64,000 bases of DNA, taken from NCBI RefSeq assembly GCF_003353425.1, contig NZ_QRAO01000001.1, positions 62,001 through 126,000 of the forward strand. The letters run 5' to 3'. The notes beneath the pieces are model-generated. The model was not told the DNA's origin and did no database searches. It saw nothing but the letters and a program-made list of their open reading frames with translations. A program made the position numbers and the translations under genes. Below, in pieces: positions 53,894 to 62,895 of the stretch. The stretch comes from Marinirhabdus gelatinilytica. Lineage in GTDB: Bacteria > Bacteroidota > Bacteroidia > Flavobacteriales > Flavobacteriaceae. Each line of letters starts with the position of its first letter. Position 1 is the first letter of the stretch.

Positions 53894-54328
53894 ATGAAAT
53901 TTTTGATGAGCTTTTTACTATTGGGAACCTTTCTTTTTACTGGCTGCGACGAAACCAAAAAGGTGATAGACACCGCAGGAAGTGTACAACTCTCCGGCAA
54001 CTATAACATTGTATCAGCAGACGGTAAATCTATAAACGACGAGGATATAAACATCACATTTACCGCCTTGGACAAATCGGTTAGAGGAAATGCGGGCTGT
54101 AACTCATTCTTCGGAAATTATAGTTTGGATCTATATGCCCTAAGTTTCAGTGAAATTGCGGCAACCGAAAAATACTGTGACGAGCCAACAATGATCGTCG
54201 AACGAGCCATTATGGACGCGATCAACAATACAGGTTCCTATACACTGGAGAGCGGTACGCTTACACTACTCTCAAAAAATGACCGAAGTGTGTTGCTCAC
54301 CGCAAACAAGATAAAAACCAACAATTAG
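53894..54328 (+). CDS. META domain lipoprotein
   Basis: 144 residues. Lipobox LFTGC (Cys19), then DETKKVID. The body is a META/HslJ-type domain: LSGNYNIVSADGKSI, GNAGCNSFFGNYSL (the conserved CNxxxG motif) and EIAATEKYCDEPTMIVER with a second Cys that probably pairs with the first. HslJ-type proteins are envelope proteins of unclear function, some linked to heat or novobiocin response. It lies between sufS and sufE, and sufE starts one base after its stop, so it is cotranscribed with the SUF genes. Confidence 0.82.
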   Translation: MKFLMSFLLLGTFLFTGCDETKKVIDTAGSVQLSGNYNIVSADGKSINDEDINITFTALDKSVRGNAGCNSFFGNYSLDLYALSFSEIAATEKYCDEPTMIVERAIMDAINNTGSYTLESGTLTLLSKNDRSVLLTANKIKTNN

Positions 54329-54329
54329 A

Positions 54330-54758
54330 TTGAAAGACATACAAAGCATACAAGAAGAATTGATAGATGAGTTCAGTTTGTTTGACGACTGGATGGAGCG
54401 TTATGAACATATGATATCGCTGGGTAAGAACCTCCCGTTGATAGACCCATCCCTAAAAACCGATGACAAGCTCATAAAAGGCTGCCAGAGCAAAGTGTGG
54501 CTGCATAGTGAACTAAAGGACGGCAAGGTAGTTTTTACGGCCGATAGCGATGCCATTATCACCAAGGGAATCGTAGCAATTTTGGTTCGGGTATTCTCCA
54601 ACCAAAAGCCCGAGGATATCGTGGAGGCGGACACCAAATTTATAGATGAAATTGGGCTGAAGGAACACCTGTCCCCCACACGTGCCAATGGATTGGTCTC
54701 CATGTTAAAGCAAATGAAGCTCTACGCCGTTGCCTATCAAGCACAACTGAAACAATAA
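54330..54758 (+). CDS. sufE: SufE family sulfur acceptor
   Basis: 142 residues from a TTG start one base after the META gene stop; the sequence MKDIQSIQEELIDEFSLFDDWMERYEHMI aligns well with SufE N-termini and no ATG is available before the domain. The active Cys52 stands in IKGCQSKVWLH. It accepts persulfide from SufS. TTG plus near-zero spacing suggests translational coupling with the META lipoprotein gene. Confidence 0.94.
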   Translation: MKDIQSIQEELIDEFSLFDDWMERYEHMISLGKNLPLIDPSLKTDDKLIKGCQSKVWLHSELKDGKVVFTADSDAIITKGIVAILVRVFSNQKPEDIVEADTKFIDEIGLKEHLSPTRANGLVSMLKQMKLYAVAYQAQLKQ

Positions 54759-54790
54759 TTAAAAGTTACCCGCCTGCGCGGGCAATAGAT

Positions 54791-55117
54791 ATGAGTACTA
54801 CTGAAATAGACACCACCGAACTGGGAGAGAAAATCGTAAAAGTGCTGAAAACCATTTACGACCCCGAAATACCCGTAGACATATACGAGCTAGGCCTTAT
54901 TTATGATGTTTTTGTAAACGAGGACCGTGAGGTAAAGATTTTAATGACCCTTACCACACCCAATTGTCCCGTAGCCGAAACATTGCCCGTTGAAGTGGAG
55001 GATAAGGTAAAAAGTCTCAAAATGGTAAAGGACGCCGAAGTTGAGATAACCTTCGACCCCCCCTGGACTCAAGATTTAATGAGCGAAGAGGCAAAGTTGG
55101 AACTAGGAATGCTTTAA
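54791..55117 (+). CDS. sufT: SufT-type Fe-S assembly protein (MIP18/DUF59 family)
   Basis: 108 residues. Motifs DPEIPVDIYELGLIYDV, LTTPNCPVAETLP with its conserved Cys, and VEITFDPPWTQDLMSEEAKLELGML, all typical of SufT/PaaD-like MIP18 proteins that help mature Fe-S enzymes. The gene closes the SUF core. Its last 13 codons are the start of a 153-bp segment duplicated in tandem downstream, so truncated copies of its 3' end occur in the gap. Confidence 0.93.
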   Translation: MSTTEIDTTELGEKIVKVLKTIYDPEIPVDIYELGLIYDVFVNEDREVKILMTLTTPNCPVAETLPVEVEDKVKSLKMVKDAEVEITFDPPWTQDLMSEEAKLELGML

Positions 55118-55401
55118 GTTTCTAAAATAAAATCCCTAGCAACGTCCAGGGTGTTCTTGGTGGCTCACTTTTAGTTTTTCCGTACCTTTTTTCTGTACGG
55201 AAAAAGTAAACTTGAGACACTCGCAAAAACTATGAGCGAAGAGGCAAAGTTGGAACTAGGAATGCTTTAAGTTTCTAAAATAAAATCCCTAGCAACGTCC
55301 AGGGTGTTCCTGGTGGCTCACTTTTAGTTTTTCCGTGCCTTTTTTCTGTACGGAAAAAGTAAACTTGAGACACTCGCAAAAACTATGAGCGAAGAGGCAA
55401 A
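55079..55401 (+). repeat. 153-bp tandem duplication (two full copies plus a partial third)
   Basis: Copy 1 55079-55231, copy 2 55232-55384, partial copy 3 55385-55401. The unit begins with the last 13 codons of sufT (ATGAGCGAAGAGGCAAA...) and includes the palindrome TTTTTCCGTAC-CTTTTTTCT-GTACGGAAAAA (11-bp stem, 55175-55205). The two full copies differ at only two places I could see (TTCTTGG/TTCCTGG and CCGTAC/CCGTGC; the second makes a G:T pair in the stem at 55328-55358). The unit is 51 codons long. This fills nearly all of the 314-bp gap 55118-55431, which holds no other gene. Confidence 0.9.
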
Positions 55402-55431
55402 ACAGAAATCGGGGAGATAATAACAATAGCA

Positions 55432-55938
55432 ATGCAAAACGAAATCATAAACAGAGTTGCCAACAGCAAGTTGGTCACGATAGACCTGGAGGAGCACTAT
55501 CCCGAGGGCAAACGCATACTTTTTGATATTTCGCAATGGTTGCTGGAGGGTATTGTTCTTAAAGAGCAGGACTTCAGGAAAGCTGTGAAGGAGCACGACT
55601 GGTCGCAATACCAAGATTGCTATGTAGCCCTGCACTGCAGTACCGATGCTATTGTTCCGGGCTGGGCCTTTTTATTCGTTTCACTTCAGTTGGCGCCGTA
55701 TGCCTCAAAAACGGTTGTGGGCACCCTGGACACCTTGGAATCGATCCTATTTGCTGAAATTATACCCACCATTAATCTTTCAGAAGCCGAAGGAAAACCC
55801 GTCATTATAAAGGGTTGCGCCCATAAACCCATCCCACAGAACGCTTATGTATTGTTGGCCAAGAGATTGCAACCCATTGCAAAGAGCATTATGTACGGGG
55901 AAGCGTGTTCGGCTGTGCCGCTCTTCAAAAAAAAGTAA
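55432..55938 (+). CDS. DUF2480 family protein
   Basis: 168 residues, no signal peptide. The sequence ILFDISQWLLEGIVLKEQDFRKAVKEHDWSQY, then YVALHCSTDAIVPGWAFLF and VIIKGCAHKPIPQNAYVLL, is the DUF2480 pattern, a Bacteroidota-only family that I associate with SUF clusters. Two conserved-looking Cys (in LHCST and KGCAH). The function is unknown; context suggests a role in Fe-S metabolism. It is separated from sufT by the 153-bp tandem repeat, which contains a strong palindrome that may reduce read-through. Confidence 0.82.
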   Translation: MQNEIINRVANSKLVTIDLEEHYPEGKRILFDISQWLLEGIVLKEQDFRKAVKEHDWSQYQDCYVALHCSTDAIVPGWAFLFVSLQLAPYASKTVVGTLDTLESILFAEIIPTINLSEAEGKPVIIKGCAHKPIPQNAYVLLAKRLQPIAKSIMYGEACSAVPLFKKK

Positions 55939-56023
55939 GACGCTTGTCCTATTTTTAGAGCTTTCCATCGAAAACAGTATGTAGATTTTCAGAATTCATT
56001 TTTAAAAACCCCAAAAGTTGAAG

Positions 56024-56031
56024 TACATTTG
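56024..56031 (+). promoter_or_regulatory. Candidate -7 box of the DUF3078 gene
   Basis: TACATTTG, an exact TANNTTTG, 22 bp before the chosen ATG. No TTG at -33. Confidence 0.35.
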
Positions 56032-56053
56032 TTGTAACATAAACCTTACAACT

Positions 56054-56992
56054 ATGAAAAAACTAATTCTTATCACAGCGCTCTTAGCATTACCCATAGC
56101 AACTTGGGCGCAGACCAAAGAAGAACTTAAGGCCCAAAAAGCTGAAAAACAAGCAGAGGCAGATGCCGCACAAGCTGAAGCAAATGCGATACAAGCAAAA
56201 ATTGACGCCCTTCCAGGGTGGAGAATTGGTGCATTTGGAACCGTTGGGGTAAACTTGGCGAGTTTCAATAACTGGTATGCACAAGGAACACCCAACGTAA
56301 ACTCTGGGAACATTGGCGTAACCGTAAACAGTTTTGCAAACCTTAAACAGGAAAAGTTCTTTTGGAGAAACTCACTCAACGTAAATCTGGGCTGGGTTAA
56401 GTTTGACGATAAGGACGATCCCACAGATGATGATAGTTTTAGAGAAGCGACCGATGTTTTTAATATTTCATCTCTATACGGTAGAAATATCTTTAAAAAC
56501 GTTGCCGCCTCTGCATTGGCCGAGTACCGCACTACCATATTGAACAACTTTAACGATCCAGGCTATCTGGATGTGGGTGTGGGTGCCACGTGGACACCAT
56601 TGGAAAATCTTGTAGTGGTAGTACATCCACTAAATTATAACTTCGTATTTGCTGACGACGATACCATATTTGAATCTTCACTAGGCGCCAAGATCTTGGT
56701 GGACTACACAAGAGAGATCGGTAAGATTAGTTTTAAGTCAAACCTGTCTGCCTTCCAAAGCTATGAGTCTTCAGATCTGTCCAACTGGACGTGGATAAAC
56801 TCCTTTGGTTATAAAGTATGGAAAAGCTTAGGGGTAGGATTTGAGTTTGGCCTACGTGGCAACAAACAGGAAGCACTCAACTTTGCCACTACCAATTTTG
56901 TTCCCGAGAGTGGCGAGCCTGTGCCAACCTTCGAGAATGTGGACAACGAAGTACAGAGCTACTGGCTATTGGGTCTTACCTATGCTTTTTAA
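56054..56992 (+). CDS. DUF3078 domain protein (outer-membrane barrel-like)
   Basis: 312 residues from ATG 56054 (an earlier in-frame ATG gives a poor signal peptide). Signal peptide to TWAQ, then a short charged coiled coil (residues about 20-55, KEELKAQKAEKQAEADAAQ). The rest is beta-rich: GWRIGAFGTVGVNLASFNNWYAQG, FFWRNSLNVNLGWVKFDD, LLNYNFVF-type strands and SLGVGFEFGLRGNKQE, ending in the aromatic YWLLGLTYAF typical of an outer-membrane barrel. DUF3078 is a Bacteroidota family without known function. Confidence 0.82.
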   Translation: MKKLILITALLALPIATWAQTKEELKAQKAEKQAEADAAQAEANAIQAKIDALPGWRIGAFGTVGVNLASFNNWYAQGTPNVNSGNIGVTVNSFANLKQEKFFWRNSLNVNLGWVKFDDKDDPTDDDSFREATDVFNISSLYGRNIFKNVAASALAEYRTTILNNFNDPGYLDVGVGATWTPLENLVVVVHPLNYNFVFADDDTIFESSLGAKILVDYTREIGKISFKSNLSAFQSYESSDLSNWTWINSFGYKVWKSLGVGFEFGLRGNKQEALNFATTNFVPESGEPVPTFENVDNEVQSYWLLGLTYAF

Positions 56993-57017
56993 GGTATAGT
57001 ATTTTAAAAATTTTAGG

Positions 57018-57047
57018 AAAACCGTTCACGATGTGGGCGGTTTTTTT
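57018..57047 (+). terminator. Intrinsic terminator after the DUF3078 gene
   Basis: AAAACCG (57018-57024) and CGGTTTT (57038-57044) pair, with a further CAC/GTG pairing inside, followed by a T-run to 57047. Confidence 0.75.
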
Positions 57048-57158
57048 GTATAAAGCAATAATTTACAACTTAAAAAAATAGCCTACCCAGAGCTTACGGG
57101 TTGCCCCACACCGTCCAAAGAAACCCGCCAGGTCATTCCACCATTCACGGCTCACCAC

Positions 57159-58367
57159 TTATTCCACATACTCCTCCGGATACAAAAAGTTATTATACGG
57201 AAAGCGTGTTACGTGTATGTCCCGTACAGCATCATAGACCGTTTTGCGGAACTCCTCCAGGTTCTCCTTGTTCAAGGCCGAGATAAAAATCGCGTCCACA
57301 TTTTCACGCTGCATCCAGGTTTGTTTCCATTCCTTTAGGGTGAAGTGGGCCTTGGTTTTTTCGGTAATGAGGTCGTCTTCATCTATAGTTTCGGGCTCGT
57401 AGGCATCTATTTTATTGAACACCATGAGTGTTGGTTTATCGGCACTCTTAATTTCATCCAGAATTTGGTTCACTGAGGCAATATGGTCCTCAAAACTGGA
57501 ATGGCTTATATCTACCACGTGCAGGAGCAAATCTGCTTCTCGCACCTCATCCAGGGTGCTTTTAAAACTTTCAACCAATTGCGTGGGGAGCTTGCGTATA
57601 AACCCTACGGTATCGCTCAACAAGAATGGCAGGTTCCCAATCACCACTTTACGCACAGTGGTGTCCAAGGTTGCAAACAGTTTATTTTCAGCAAATACTT
57701 CGCTTTTACTTATCACGTTCATCAACGTACTTTTGCCCACATTGGTGTACCCTACCAATGCCACACGCACCAAGGCACCACGATTACCACGCTGCACCTC
57801 CATTTGTTTGTCTATTTTTTTAATTTTCTTTTTCAGCAAGGAGATACGGTCACGTACGATACGGCGGTCTGTTTCAATCTCGGTCTCACCGGGACCACGC
57901 ATCCCAATACCACCACGTTGACGCTCCAAGTGGGTCCATAGCCCTGTTAACCGCGGCAACAGGTATTCGTATTGTGCCAGTTCCACTTGTGTACGGGCGT
58001 AGCTGGTCTGGGCACGCTGCGCAAAAATATCGAGGATGAGATAGGTACGGTCCACCACCTTACATTTCAGGATGCGCTCAATGTTCTTTTGTTGTGCGGG
58101 CGAGAGTTCATCATCAAAGATAGCGGTACCCACATCGTTGGCCTCCACAAACTCACGAACCTCTTCCATTTTTCCCGAACCTATAAATGTCTTGGAATCG
58201 GGCTTTTCCATTTTTTGCACAAACCGCTTTAGCACCTCTCCACCTGCGGTGTACGCTAAAAATTCCAATTCGTCCAGATATTCCTGTGACTTATCTTCAT
58301 CCTGTTGTTGTGTAATGAGACCAATGAGAACGGCCTTTTCGTATTCGATAGTATTTTTTTCTAACAT
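57159..58367 (-). CDS. hflX: GTPase HflX
   Basis: 402 residues. Ribosome-associated GTPase that rescues stalled or stress-damaged ribosomes. N-terminal HflX domain with GSGKMEEVREFVEAND and DELSPAQQKNIERIL, then DLIFAQRAQTSYART-like region and WTHLERQRGGIGMRGPGETEIETDRR (family hallmark). The GTPase domain has G1 GYTNVGKST (about residue 205), G3 DTVGFIRKLP and G4 FNKID. Cytoplasmic. On the minus strand a T-run (57070-57076) after its stop follows a weak stem. Confidence 0.95.
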   Translation of the reverse strand: MLEKNTIEYEKAVLIGLITQQQDEDKSQEYLDELEFLAYTAGGEVLKRFVQKMEKPDSKTFIGSGKMEEVREFVEANDVGTAIFDDELSPAQQKNIERILKCKVVDRTYLILDIFAQRAQTSYARTQVELAQYEYLLPRLTGLWTHLERQRGGIGMRGPGETEIETDRRIVRDRISLLKKKIKKIDKQMEVQRGNRGALVRVALVGYTNVGKSTLMNVISKSEVFAENKLFATLDTTVRKVVIGNLPFLLSDTVGFIRKLPTQLVESFKSTLDEVREADLLLHVVDISHSSFEDHIASVNQILDEIKSADKPTLMVFNKIDAYEPETIDEDDLITEKTKAHFTLKEWKQTWMQRENVDAIFISALNKENLEEFRKTVYDAVRDIHVTRFPYNNFLYPEEYVE

Positions 58368-58456
58368 ACTTTAATTTTAAAGGCACCCCCTATAATGTGT
58401 TCATTATTAAAACACTGGCATCCCACTTTGTTTTGCTTCCAACGAAAGATTTACCA

Positions 58457-58488
58457 TTGAGAGAAACATAGTTTTAGGGGTATTTTTG
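58457..58488 (+). promoter_or_regulatory. Candidate promoter of the nuclease-family gene
   Basis: TTG (58457-58459), 21-bp spacer, TATTTTTG (58481-58488), an exact match to TTG-N(17-23)-TANNTTTG. It lies 155 bp before the chosen ATG and 80 bp before an alternative ATG at 58569. Confidence 0.55.
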
Positions 58489-58643
58489 CGATGCTATACT
58501 GCAATAATTTCTAACACCCTTCTAACCTGCCTGCAGCTAGGCTCCCACTCGTGGATTAAATTCACAGGATGGTACCAAAGCCAAAGGTACAAAAGCTTTT
58601 GCTGGATTATTTTGTAATTTACAAGGCTTTAACACCTGTTTTT

Positions 58644-59597
58644 ATGGATACTTCTACTGAACGGCACTACACCTTCGCTTTTTACAACCTTGAAAATCTG
58701 TTTGATACGGTAGATGATCCACATACCCTGGACGATGATTTTACGGAAACTTCAGATAGAAAATGGAATGAGAAACGTTTCAGAAAAAAGATAAAGAAGT
58801 TGGGAAGTGTCATACAGCAAATCGGGTACGAGGAGATTGGCTTCCCCCCAGTGCTGGTTGGTGTTGCCGAAGTAGAGAACAACTATGTATTGGAGCAATT
58901 GGTACACTCCAAGTTCCTTAAACAGAAAGAGTACGGCATCGTTCATTTTGAGTCCCCTGACGAACGCGGGATAGACACAGCCCTGCTCTACCGAAAAAAA
59001 TATTGCACCGTTCTGAACGCCAAAGCACATCCCGTATATCTTGAAACCGAAACGGGCGAACGTGATTATACACGGGACATCCTGTGTGCGAAGCTAGAGC
59101 TGGAAGGACATCCATTTTACGTATTGGTGAACCATTGGCCCTCCAGAAGAGCAGGTGTGAAGGAAACCGCGCCAAAGCGAATGGTAGTAGCCAAAAAAAA
59201 TATAGCGATCGTTAAAAATATTACTGCTGAGAACCCTGATGCAAGAATTGTGCTCATGGGCGATTTCAACGACGACCCGGAGAGTGAAAGCGTACAACAT
59301 TTGGTAGCCAATGGCTTTTACAACCCTATGGAATTATTACTTACCCACGAGAGCGGGAGCCTATCACATAAAGGAGCTTGGAATTTGTTCGACCAGCTAT
59401 TGGTTTCCCATAATTTTATGAAACCCTACAAAAATCCTTTTGCTTTTGAAGAGGCTAGTATATTCAACAAGAGACATTTAACCGAATATGAAGGCAGACG
59501 AAAAGGCAATCCTTTCCGTACATTTTTGGGGAGGCGGTATGCTGGAGGATTTAGCGACCATTTTCCTATATTTGTAAGGTTTTCGATGAACGGTTAG
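58644..59597 (+). CDS. Endonuclease/exonuclease/phosphatase family protein
   Basis: 317 residues from ATG 58644 (MDTSTERHYTFAFYNLENLFD); an ATG at 58569 is also open and closer to the promoter, so the start is uncertain. Motifs of the EEP superfamily: NLENLFD (Asn), VGVAEVENN (Glu), VNHWPSRRAG (Asn/His), VLMGDFNDDPESESV (Asp/Asn) and a terminal FSDHFPIFVRF (Asp-His). All the catalytic positions are thus present. No signal peptide from the chosen start, so probably cytoplasmic. The substrate (DNA, RNA or phosphoester) is not determined. Confidence 0.87.
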   Translation: MDTSTERHYTFAFYNLENLFDTVDDPHTLDDDFTETSDRKWNEKRFRKKIKKLGSVIQQIGYEEIGFPPVLVGVAEVENNYVLEQLVHSKFLKQKEYGIVHFESPDERGIDTALLYRKKYCTVLNAKAHPVYLETETGERDYTRDILCAKLELEGHPFYVLVNHWPSRRAGVKETAPKRMVVAKKNIAIVKNITAENPDARIVLMGDFNDDPESESVQHLVANGFYNPMELLLTHESGSLSHKGAWNLFDQLLVSHNFMKPYKNPFAFEEASIFNKRHLTEYEGRRKGNPFRTFLGRRYAGGFSDHFPIFVRFSMNG

Positions 59598-59724
59598 AAA
59601 TATTCTTTAACAAGTCTTTTATCGGTAATTTCCTACGGTTCATCTAATAAAGAAAAAGACCTCTTTTTAAGACTAAAATTTATTTATTTTAGTACTTTAA
59701 AATAACACTATCACAACCTAAAAT

Positions 59725-62700
59725 ATGGATATAAAATTACCCTCAGTTACATTCCCAACATACCATATACTTCCAAAAAAAACATGCCTGTTCGTGGCAA
59801 TAGCATCACTTTTGTTAACAGGTGTTGTTAGCGCACAAGGCCCCGGAAATCCTTTTGTGGACGCAGGACCAGACCAAACTATAGATTGTGCCTCTGGCGG
59901 CTGTACCGATATTACCGCAACATTTTTGGATATTGGTGAGACAGACACCTATAACGTAAGTTCTATACCCTACAACCCACCTTTCGCTTTTGATGGATTG
60001 GCAAACTCGCTGAACCCAGATTTCGATGATAGATGGTCTATCGTAGAGGATTTACCTTTCGATTTGTGTTATTTCACGAATACCGAAACACAGTTCCAAG
60101 TTGGTTCCAACGGGGTAGTACGCTTTGAGGTTGATCCAGGAGATATTTCGAACGGGTGGTCTTTTTCTGAAGACCTACCCAACAATACAAATGCAACACT
60201 CGCTGAAGCAAATGTATTTACCCCGGGACATGATATAGACCCTTCCGTTTCTTCAACCGAAGAAATAGGATACGAAGTAATTGGGACTGCACCAAACAGA
60301 GTGTTGGTAGTAGCGTATTTTGAAGTGCCTATGTTCTCTGGATCTTGTAACTCCTTGCTGGCTACACAAATGGTAGTTTTCTACGAAACTACAAATGTAA
60401 TAGACATATATATACAGGATAAACCCTCTTGTCCTTCTTGGAATAGCGGGAACGCAGCCTTGGGTATACAAAACAACGATGGAGACTTGGCATTTGTACC
60501 ACCCGGCCGAAACACCAGCGACTCTCCCTGGACCGCCACAAATGAAGCTTGGCGTTTTACTCCTGCTGGAGACAGTGTGATAGAATTTTCCTGGTTGGAT
60601 GCCGACGGAAACACAATAGGAACCACCCCAACCTTGAATGTATGTCCTACAGACCCAGTAACCACCTATACAGCACAGGTAATATATACCAACTGTAATG
60701 GAGACACCGTGACCGTGACCGACGATGTGGAAGTTACCCTAGATGGCACTACCGATTTAGAAGTTGATCTAGGCGAGGACCTAACATTTTGTGATACACC
60801 AAGCTATGAAATTGTTCCAGAAATCACGGGAGATCCTACAGGAGCAACTTATTTATGGACACCCAATGGCGAGACCACACCTACTATTACCGTAAGCACA
60901 ACCGACACCTACGGAGTAACAGTAACCAAGGATGGTTGTTCCGTTTCGGACGAAGTTGATATAACATTCTTAACAGCTCCCTGTGACATTGAACCACTTT
61001 GTGGCATGACAGACTTTAGTGAAGATTTTGGAACTGGTACAGGAAGGGAATGTATAGACCCCGCCGTAGCTACTACAACATATACATGTAACCTAGGGGG
61101 GCAGATTGAAGATGGCGAATATGTATTGACCAATATTTCTGATGGATTGAACACTGGCTGGCACACGGGAATGGAAGACCACACCCCTGGAGATGTTGAC
61201 GGACGTGCATTTTTTGTAAATGCAGACTTTACCGTAGGTGAATTTTATAGAAGAACCATCACCCTGGACGCCGACACAAACTACAGCTTTGGCGCGTGGA
61301 TTACCACTATGTACGATACCGACACTACTATTTGCGGTGGGAACAGCATCCCCTCAAACGTGATTTTTAGGATTGAAGATCCTACAGGAACAATGATTGC
61401 TGAAACCAACACGGGTGATATACCAAACGGTCCCGAGCCCAATTGGCAGCAGTTCTTCATCAACTTTAACACAGGAAACAATACCGATATTCAATTGGTG
61501 CTCATAAACAATTCCATTGGGGGTTGTGGAAACGATCTTGCATTGGATGATATAACGCTAGAACTCGCTACTGACATACCTGTTATTGTTACACCGGACG
61601 ATTTGAGCGTGTGCGACGAAAACAACGATGGTGTTGAAGTGTTTGATCTTACCGTTCAAATTCCAACAATTTTAGATGGTCAGGATCCGGCAGATTTCAA
61701 CATTACCTTCCACAATACATTATTGGATGCTGAAGCAGGACAACTTGCAATCGACGATCCAACAGCGTACAGCAATACTGTAAATCCAGAAACTATTTAT
61801 GTAAGAGTGGAGCGTGTAGAACAGGAAACATGTTTTAGCACAGTAGCATTCGACTTAATTTTAAATGCCATCATAGATCTTACAACCGATCTCCCTACAG
61901 AAGTGAACCTTTGTGATGATGAAGTGATCCCAGCCTTGGACGCTTCCCCCACCAATCAAGGTATAGATCTCACTCAAGTTATGTATGAATGGACTGATGA
62001 AGATGGCGTGGTTGTTTCTACAAATCCAATATTCACACCTGCTACAAGCGGCACGTATACGGTAGTGGTTACACTCCCTCCTTGTAGTGAAAACACGTTT
62101 ACGGTGGTAGTCGATATAACCGAAAAACCAACGCTGGATTTAGGAGCAGACCAAGTACTTTGCGATGGCGGCGCATACGAGATTGTTCCTATGATTACAG
62201 GAAACACCACTGGCATTACATATGATTGGAGCACAGGGGAAACCACTCCAACCATTATTGCAGATGCTACAGGAACTTATGAATTGACCATTACTGTGGG
62301 TAATTGTACCGTAAGTGACTCGGTGGATGTGTTCATCTCAGACCCTATTGAAGCATCCATTGGTGAAGATTTTGAAACCTGTCCAGAAGAAATACAAGTA
62401 TTAACAGTTACTACTTCGGCGCAAGACCCCACCTTCCAATGGTTCTTAAATGGTGATATCCTAACGGGAGAAACCAACGCTACTCTAGAAATTGAGTTGC
62501 CAGCCGAAACTATGGGCACACAAATTTATAGTGTAGTGGTAACAGAAGGTGAATGTACTGGAGAAGCAGAGATAGGCGTAACCCTTTACGATGTGGGCAA
62601 CTGCACCATTTCGCAAGGAATCTCTCCCAATAACGATGGCTTTAACGACATCCTGGACCTTACGTTCCTCAATGACAGGACAGGCATAACAAACCTCCAG

Positions 62701-62889
62701 ATTTTTAACAGGCTAGGAACCCTTGTTTATGAAAAAACAAATTACATAAACGAATGGCAAGGCCAAACAACCGATAACGAAGAACTACCAACCGGAACAT
62801 ATTTTTATGTTTTGGATCTTGCGGGCGATGACTCAGTGTATGGCACCCAAGCATCTGGTTGGATATATTTAAATAGAGAAGCAAACTAA
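59725..62889 (+). CDS. T9SS-secreted adhesin-like protein (type B sorting domain)
   Basis: 1054 residues. N-terminal signal-like stretch (residues about 18-38, CLFVAIASLLLTGVVSAQ) followed by DAGPDQTIDCASGGCTDITA. A first Cys-rich beta domain (about 45-290) is followed by several Ig/PKD-like sandwiches with the DLGEDLTFCD and DLGADQVLCDGG start motif and W-x-x-G-E-TTPTI repeats. The last about 90 residues are a type B sorting (CHU_C-like) domain: SPNNDGFNDILDL, LQIFNRLGTLVYE and LPTGTYFYVLDL. The protein is thus exported through the type IX system, like the gliding adhesin family. The next gene begins 6 bp later. Confidence 0.85.
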   Translation: MDIKLPSVTFPTYHILPKKTCLFVAIASLLLTGVVSAQGPGNPFVDAGPDQTIDCASGGCTDITATFLDIGETDTYNVSSIPYNPPFAFDGLANSLNPDFDDRWSIVEDLPFDLCYFTNTETQFQVGSNGVVRFEVDPGDISNGWSFSEDLPNNTNATLAEANVFTPGHDIDPSVSSTEEIGYEVIGTAPNRVLVVAYFEVPMFSGSCNSLLATQMVVFYETTNVIDIYIQDKPSCPSWNSGNAALGIQNNDGDLAFVPPGRNTSDSPWTATNEAWRFTPAGDSVIEFSWLDADGNTIGTTPTLNVCPTDPVTTYTAQVIYTNCNGDTVTVTDDVEVTLDGTTDLEVDLGEDLTFCDTPSYEIVPEITGDPTGATYLWTPNGETTPTITVSTTDTYGVTVTKDGCSVSDEVDITFLTAPCDIEPLCGMTDFSEDFGTGTGRECIDPAVATTTYTCNLGGQIEDGEYVLTNISDGLNTGWHTGMEDHTPGDVDGRAFFVNADFTVGEFYRRTITLDADTNYSFGAWITTMYDTDTTICGGNSIPSNVIFRIEDPTGTMIAETNTGDIPNGPEPNWQQFFINFNTGNNTDIQLVLINNSIGGCGNDLALDDITLELATDIPVIVTPDDLSVCDENNDGVEVFDLTVQIPTILDGQDPADFNITFHNTLLDAEAGQLAIDDPTAYSNTVNPETIYVRVERVEQETCFSTVAFDLILNAIIDLTTDLPTEVNLCDDEVIPALDASPTNQGIDLTQVMYEWTDEDGVVVSTNPIFTPATSGTYTVVVTLPPCSENTFTVVVDITEKPTLDLGADQVLCDGGAYEIVPMITGNTTGITYDWSTGETTPTIIADATGTYELTITVGNCTVSDSVDVFISDPIEASIGEDFETCPEEIQVLTVTTSAQDPTFQWFLNGDILTGETNATLEIELPAETMGTQIYSVVVTEGECTGEAEIGVTLYDVGNCTISQGISPNNDGFNDILDLTFLNDRTGITNLQIFNRLGTLVYEKTNYINEWQGQTTDNEELPTGTYFYVLDLAGDDSVYGTQASGWIYLNREAN

Positions 62890-62895
62890 ACAATT

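Noticed and set aside
57101-57941. Several open frames opposite hflX, up to 168 codons
   Set aside because: hflX has all GTPase motifs; these antisense frames are Ser/Arg/Thr-rich and lack family features.
58368-58643. tRNA or small RNA gene in the 276-bp gap upstream of the nuclease gene
   Set aside because: No cloverleaf or T-arm motif (GGTTCGAATCC-like) was seen; only a promoter-like pair of boxes is supported.
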